From Gadus chalcogrammus (lineage: Eukaryota; Chordata; Actinopteri; Gadiformes; Gadidae), in contig NC_079416.1 of the NCBI RefSeq assembly GCF_026213295.1, positions 130,001-194,000 on the forward strand: DNA of 64,000 bases, read 5' to 3'. This document shows positions 63,145 to 64,000 of the stretch, one piece after another. Below the pieces are notes generated by a model. That model saw only the letters and a list, made by a program, of their open reading frames with translations, was not told where the DNA came from and did not search any database. The position numbers and the translations under genes were made by a program. The first letter of the stretch is position 1. Each line of letters opens with the position of its first letter.

Positions 63145-63504
63145 TCATATCATAAATTGTACTAAGGGATGCTGCTCATGAATGCCTGCTCTTTTTTGAA
63201 AGGTTTTTATATAGTTTCTAAGTTGTAAATATTTGTAGAAATTTGACTGGACTAGATCATATTTCTTTAAAATAACATCAAAGGGATTTACTTCATACTT
63301 GGTTATTATTTGTGAATATATTTGTAGTCCTTTTAAGGACCAGACTTTTAAGACATTGTCCATTTTGTTTGGTTTGAAATCTGGATCCCATGCCATTTCT
63401 CTAAGATAGAATAATTCCTTATTTATATCATGTTTTTTACAAATTTGTTTCCAAGTACATAAAGTATTGTTAATCCATCTATTTTGTCCTTTCAGTTGTG
63501 TCAT
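63145..63504 (-). pseudogene. L1 ORF2, region between RT and C-terminus
   Basis: Encodes KGQNRWINNTLCTWKQI and LFYLREMAWDPDFKPNK, typical of L1/Tx1 post-RT sequence. Separated by stops or shifts on both sides. Confidence 0.75.
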
Positions 63505-63514
63505 ATCTTTTCTA

Positions 63515-64000
63515 TCAATGAATGGTAATGTTTTTTATTGAAAATAGAGTTTGTTCCTTTTCTATCGGAAGCCACTTTGCTTTAATATTATCACTAGTCC
63601 ATTTCATTATGTTATTTATTTGTGTGGCATGAAAATAGGTTTGGAGGTCTGGAAGTGCTAGTCCACCATGTTCTTTCGATTTTATTAATGTTTTGAATTT
63701 GACCCTTTTCCTTTTGTTATTCCAGATAAAATTAGTTATTATGCCATTCCATCTTTTAAAACTTTGAGAAGGAATTGATGTTGGCAGGTTCTGAAAAAGG
63801 AAAAGGAATTGTGGAAGTACCATCATTTTAATTGTGTCTACTCTACTAAAAAGAGAGTTCGGTATAGTTTTCCACCTGTTCAGATCCTGTTTGATTTTGT
63901 TCTCTAGATTCTGATAATTAACTTCATGAACTTTACTTAAATCTTTATGGATTATTATTCCTAAATATTTCAGTTTATCTTGGTTCCACTTAAATCTGAG
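63515..64000 (-). pseudogene. L1 ORF2, reverse transcriptase thumb region (partial)
   Basis: The frame is open from the window edge to 63515. It includes KYLGIIIHKDLSKV, NRWKTIPNSLFSRVDTIKMM, VLPQFLFLFQNLP and NFIWNNKRKRVKF, all standard for L1 after the YADD box, which lies outside the window. Confidence 0.85.

Larger units (their letters stand above)
62073..64000 (-). mobile_element. L1-type LINE, 3' half, continuing beyond the window
   Basis: Minus strand: ORF2 downstream part, a 3' UTR (62090-62474) and polyadenylation signal AATAAA with an A15 tail (62073-62094). The 3' UTR contains several AT-rich simple repeats (62160-62420). Confidence 0.85.

Noticed and set aside
1..64000. CRISPR arrays, bacterial operons, prophage or plasmid features
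   Set aside because: Spliced genes, SINEs, LINEs, ERVs and 5S/tRNA arrays show vertebrate nuclear DNA. The tandem repeats have no spacer structure like CRISPR.

Overview
The window is repeat-rich DNA from a ray-finned fish. The evidence is the type of mobile elements: a Helentron-type Helitron with OTU and endonuclease domains, gamma-type endogenous retroviruses, hAT and Merlin DNA transposons, an R2/NeSL-like non-LTR element, L1, tRNA-derived SINEs, and a 5S rRNA/tRNA-Val array. I see no ordinary single-copy host gene with good support. The species cannot be named from what is visible.

Layout. 1-3.7 kb: two long fold-back repeats, microsatellites and C-rich tracts. 4.27-11.7 kb (+): one broken Helentron whose coding order is spliced N-terminal exons, OTU protease, 18-residue repeats, zinc-finger region, HUH Rep, Pif1-like helicase and EEP endonuclease. 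11.7-14.6 kb: AT-rich repeats, a MITE and a repeat block. 14.6-16.66 and 21.0-24.3 kb: two related arrays of 5S rRNA copies, 5S spacer and six minus-strand tRNA-Val copies, separated by a broken non-LTR retrotransposon (16.66-21.0 kb, minus). 24.3-28.5 kb: a hAT-like MITE, then pyrimidine-rich and hairpin repeats. 28.6-32.3 kb (+): ERV-A, a pol tail plus an uninterrupted 673-codon env and a 3' LTR. 32.3-33.2 kb: nested MITEs. 33.3-36.8 kb: a Merlin-like transposase gene and a divergent small coiled-coil gene. 37.2-41.2 kb: satellites and a LINE ORF1 fragment.

41.2-57.9 kb is a nest of elements that can be read from target-site duplications. ERV-B (minus strand) is split by a 15-kb hAT element (42696-57654; 8-bp duplication ATTGGGGA). 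The hAT is split by ERV-C (43057-54008; 4-bp duplication GCAT; LTRs differing at one position). ERV-C is split in pol by a TTAA-flanked transposon (48627-50101) and a solo LTR (51408-51855; 5-bp duplication CATAC). 58-64 kb holds a tandem CACTG-ended repeat carrying SINE copies, a deleted hAT, and the 3' half of an L1 on the minus strand running off the window.

Almost every coding sequence is disabled. The exceptions are the ERV-A env, which is open from start to stop, and the Merlin and hAT transposase genes, each of which shows one frame break, located in a homopolymer run. The strongest leads are the intact env, the young but internally wrecked ERV-C, the tRNA-Val cluster carrying three valine anticodons, and the phase-0 multi-exon N-terminus of the Helentron.
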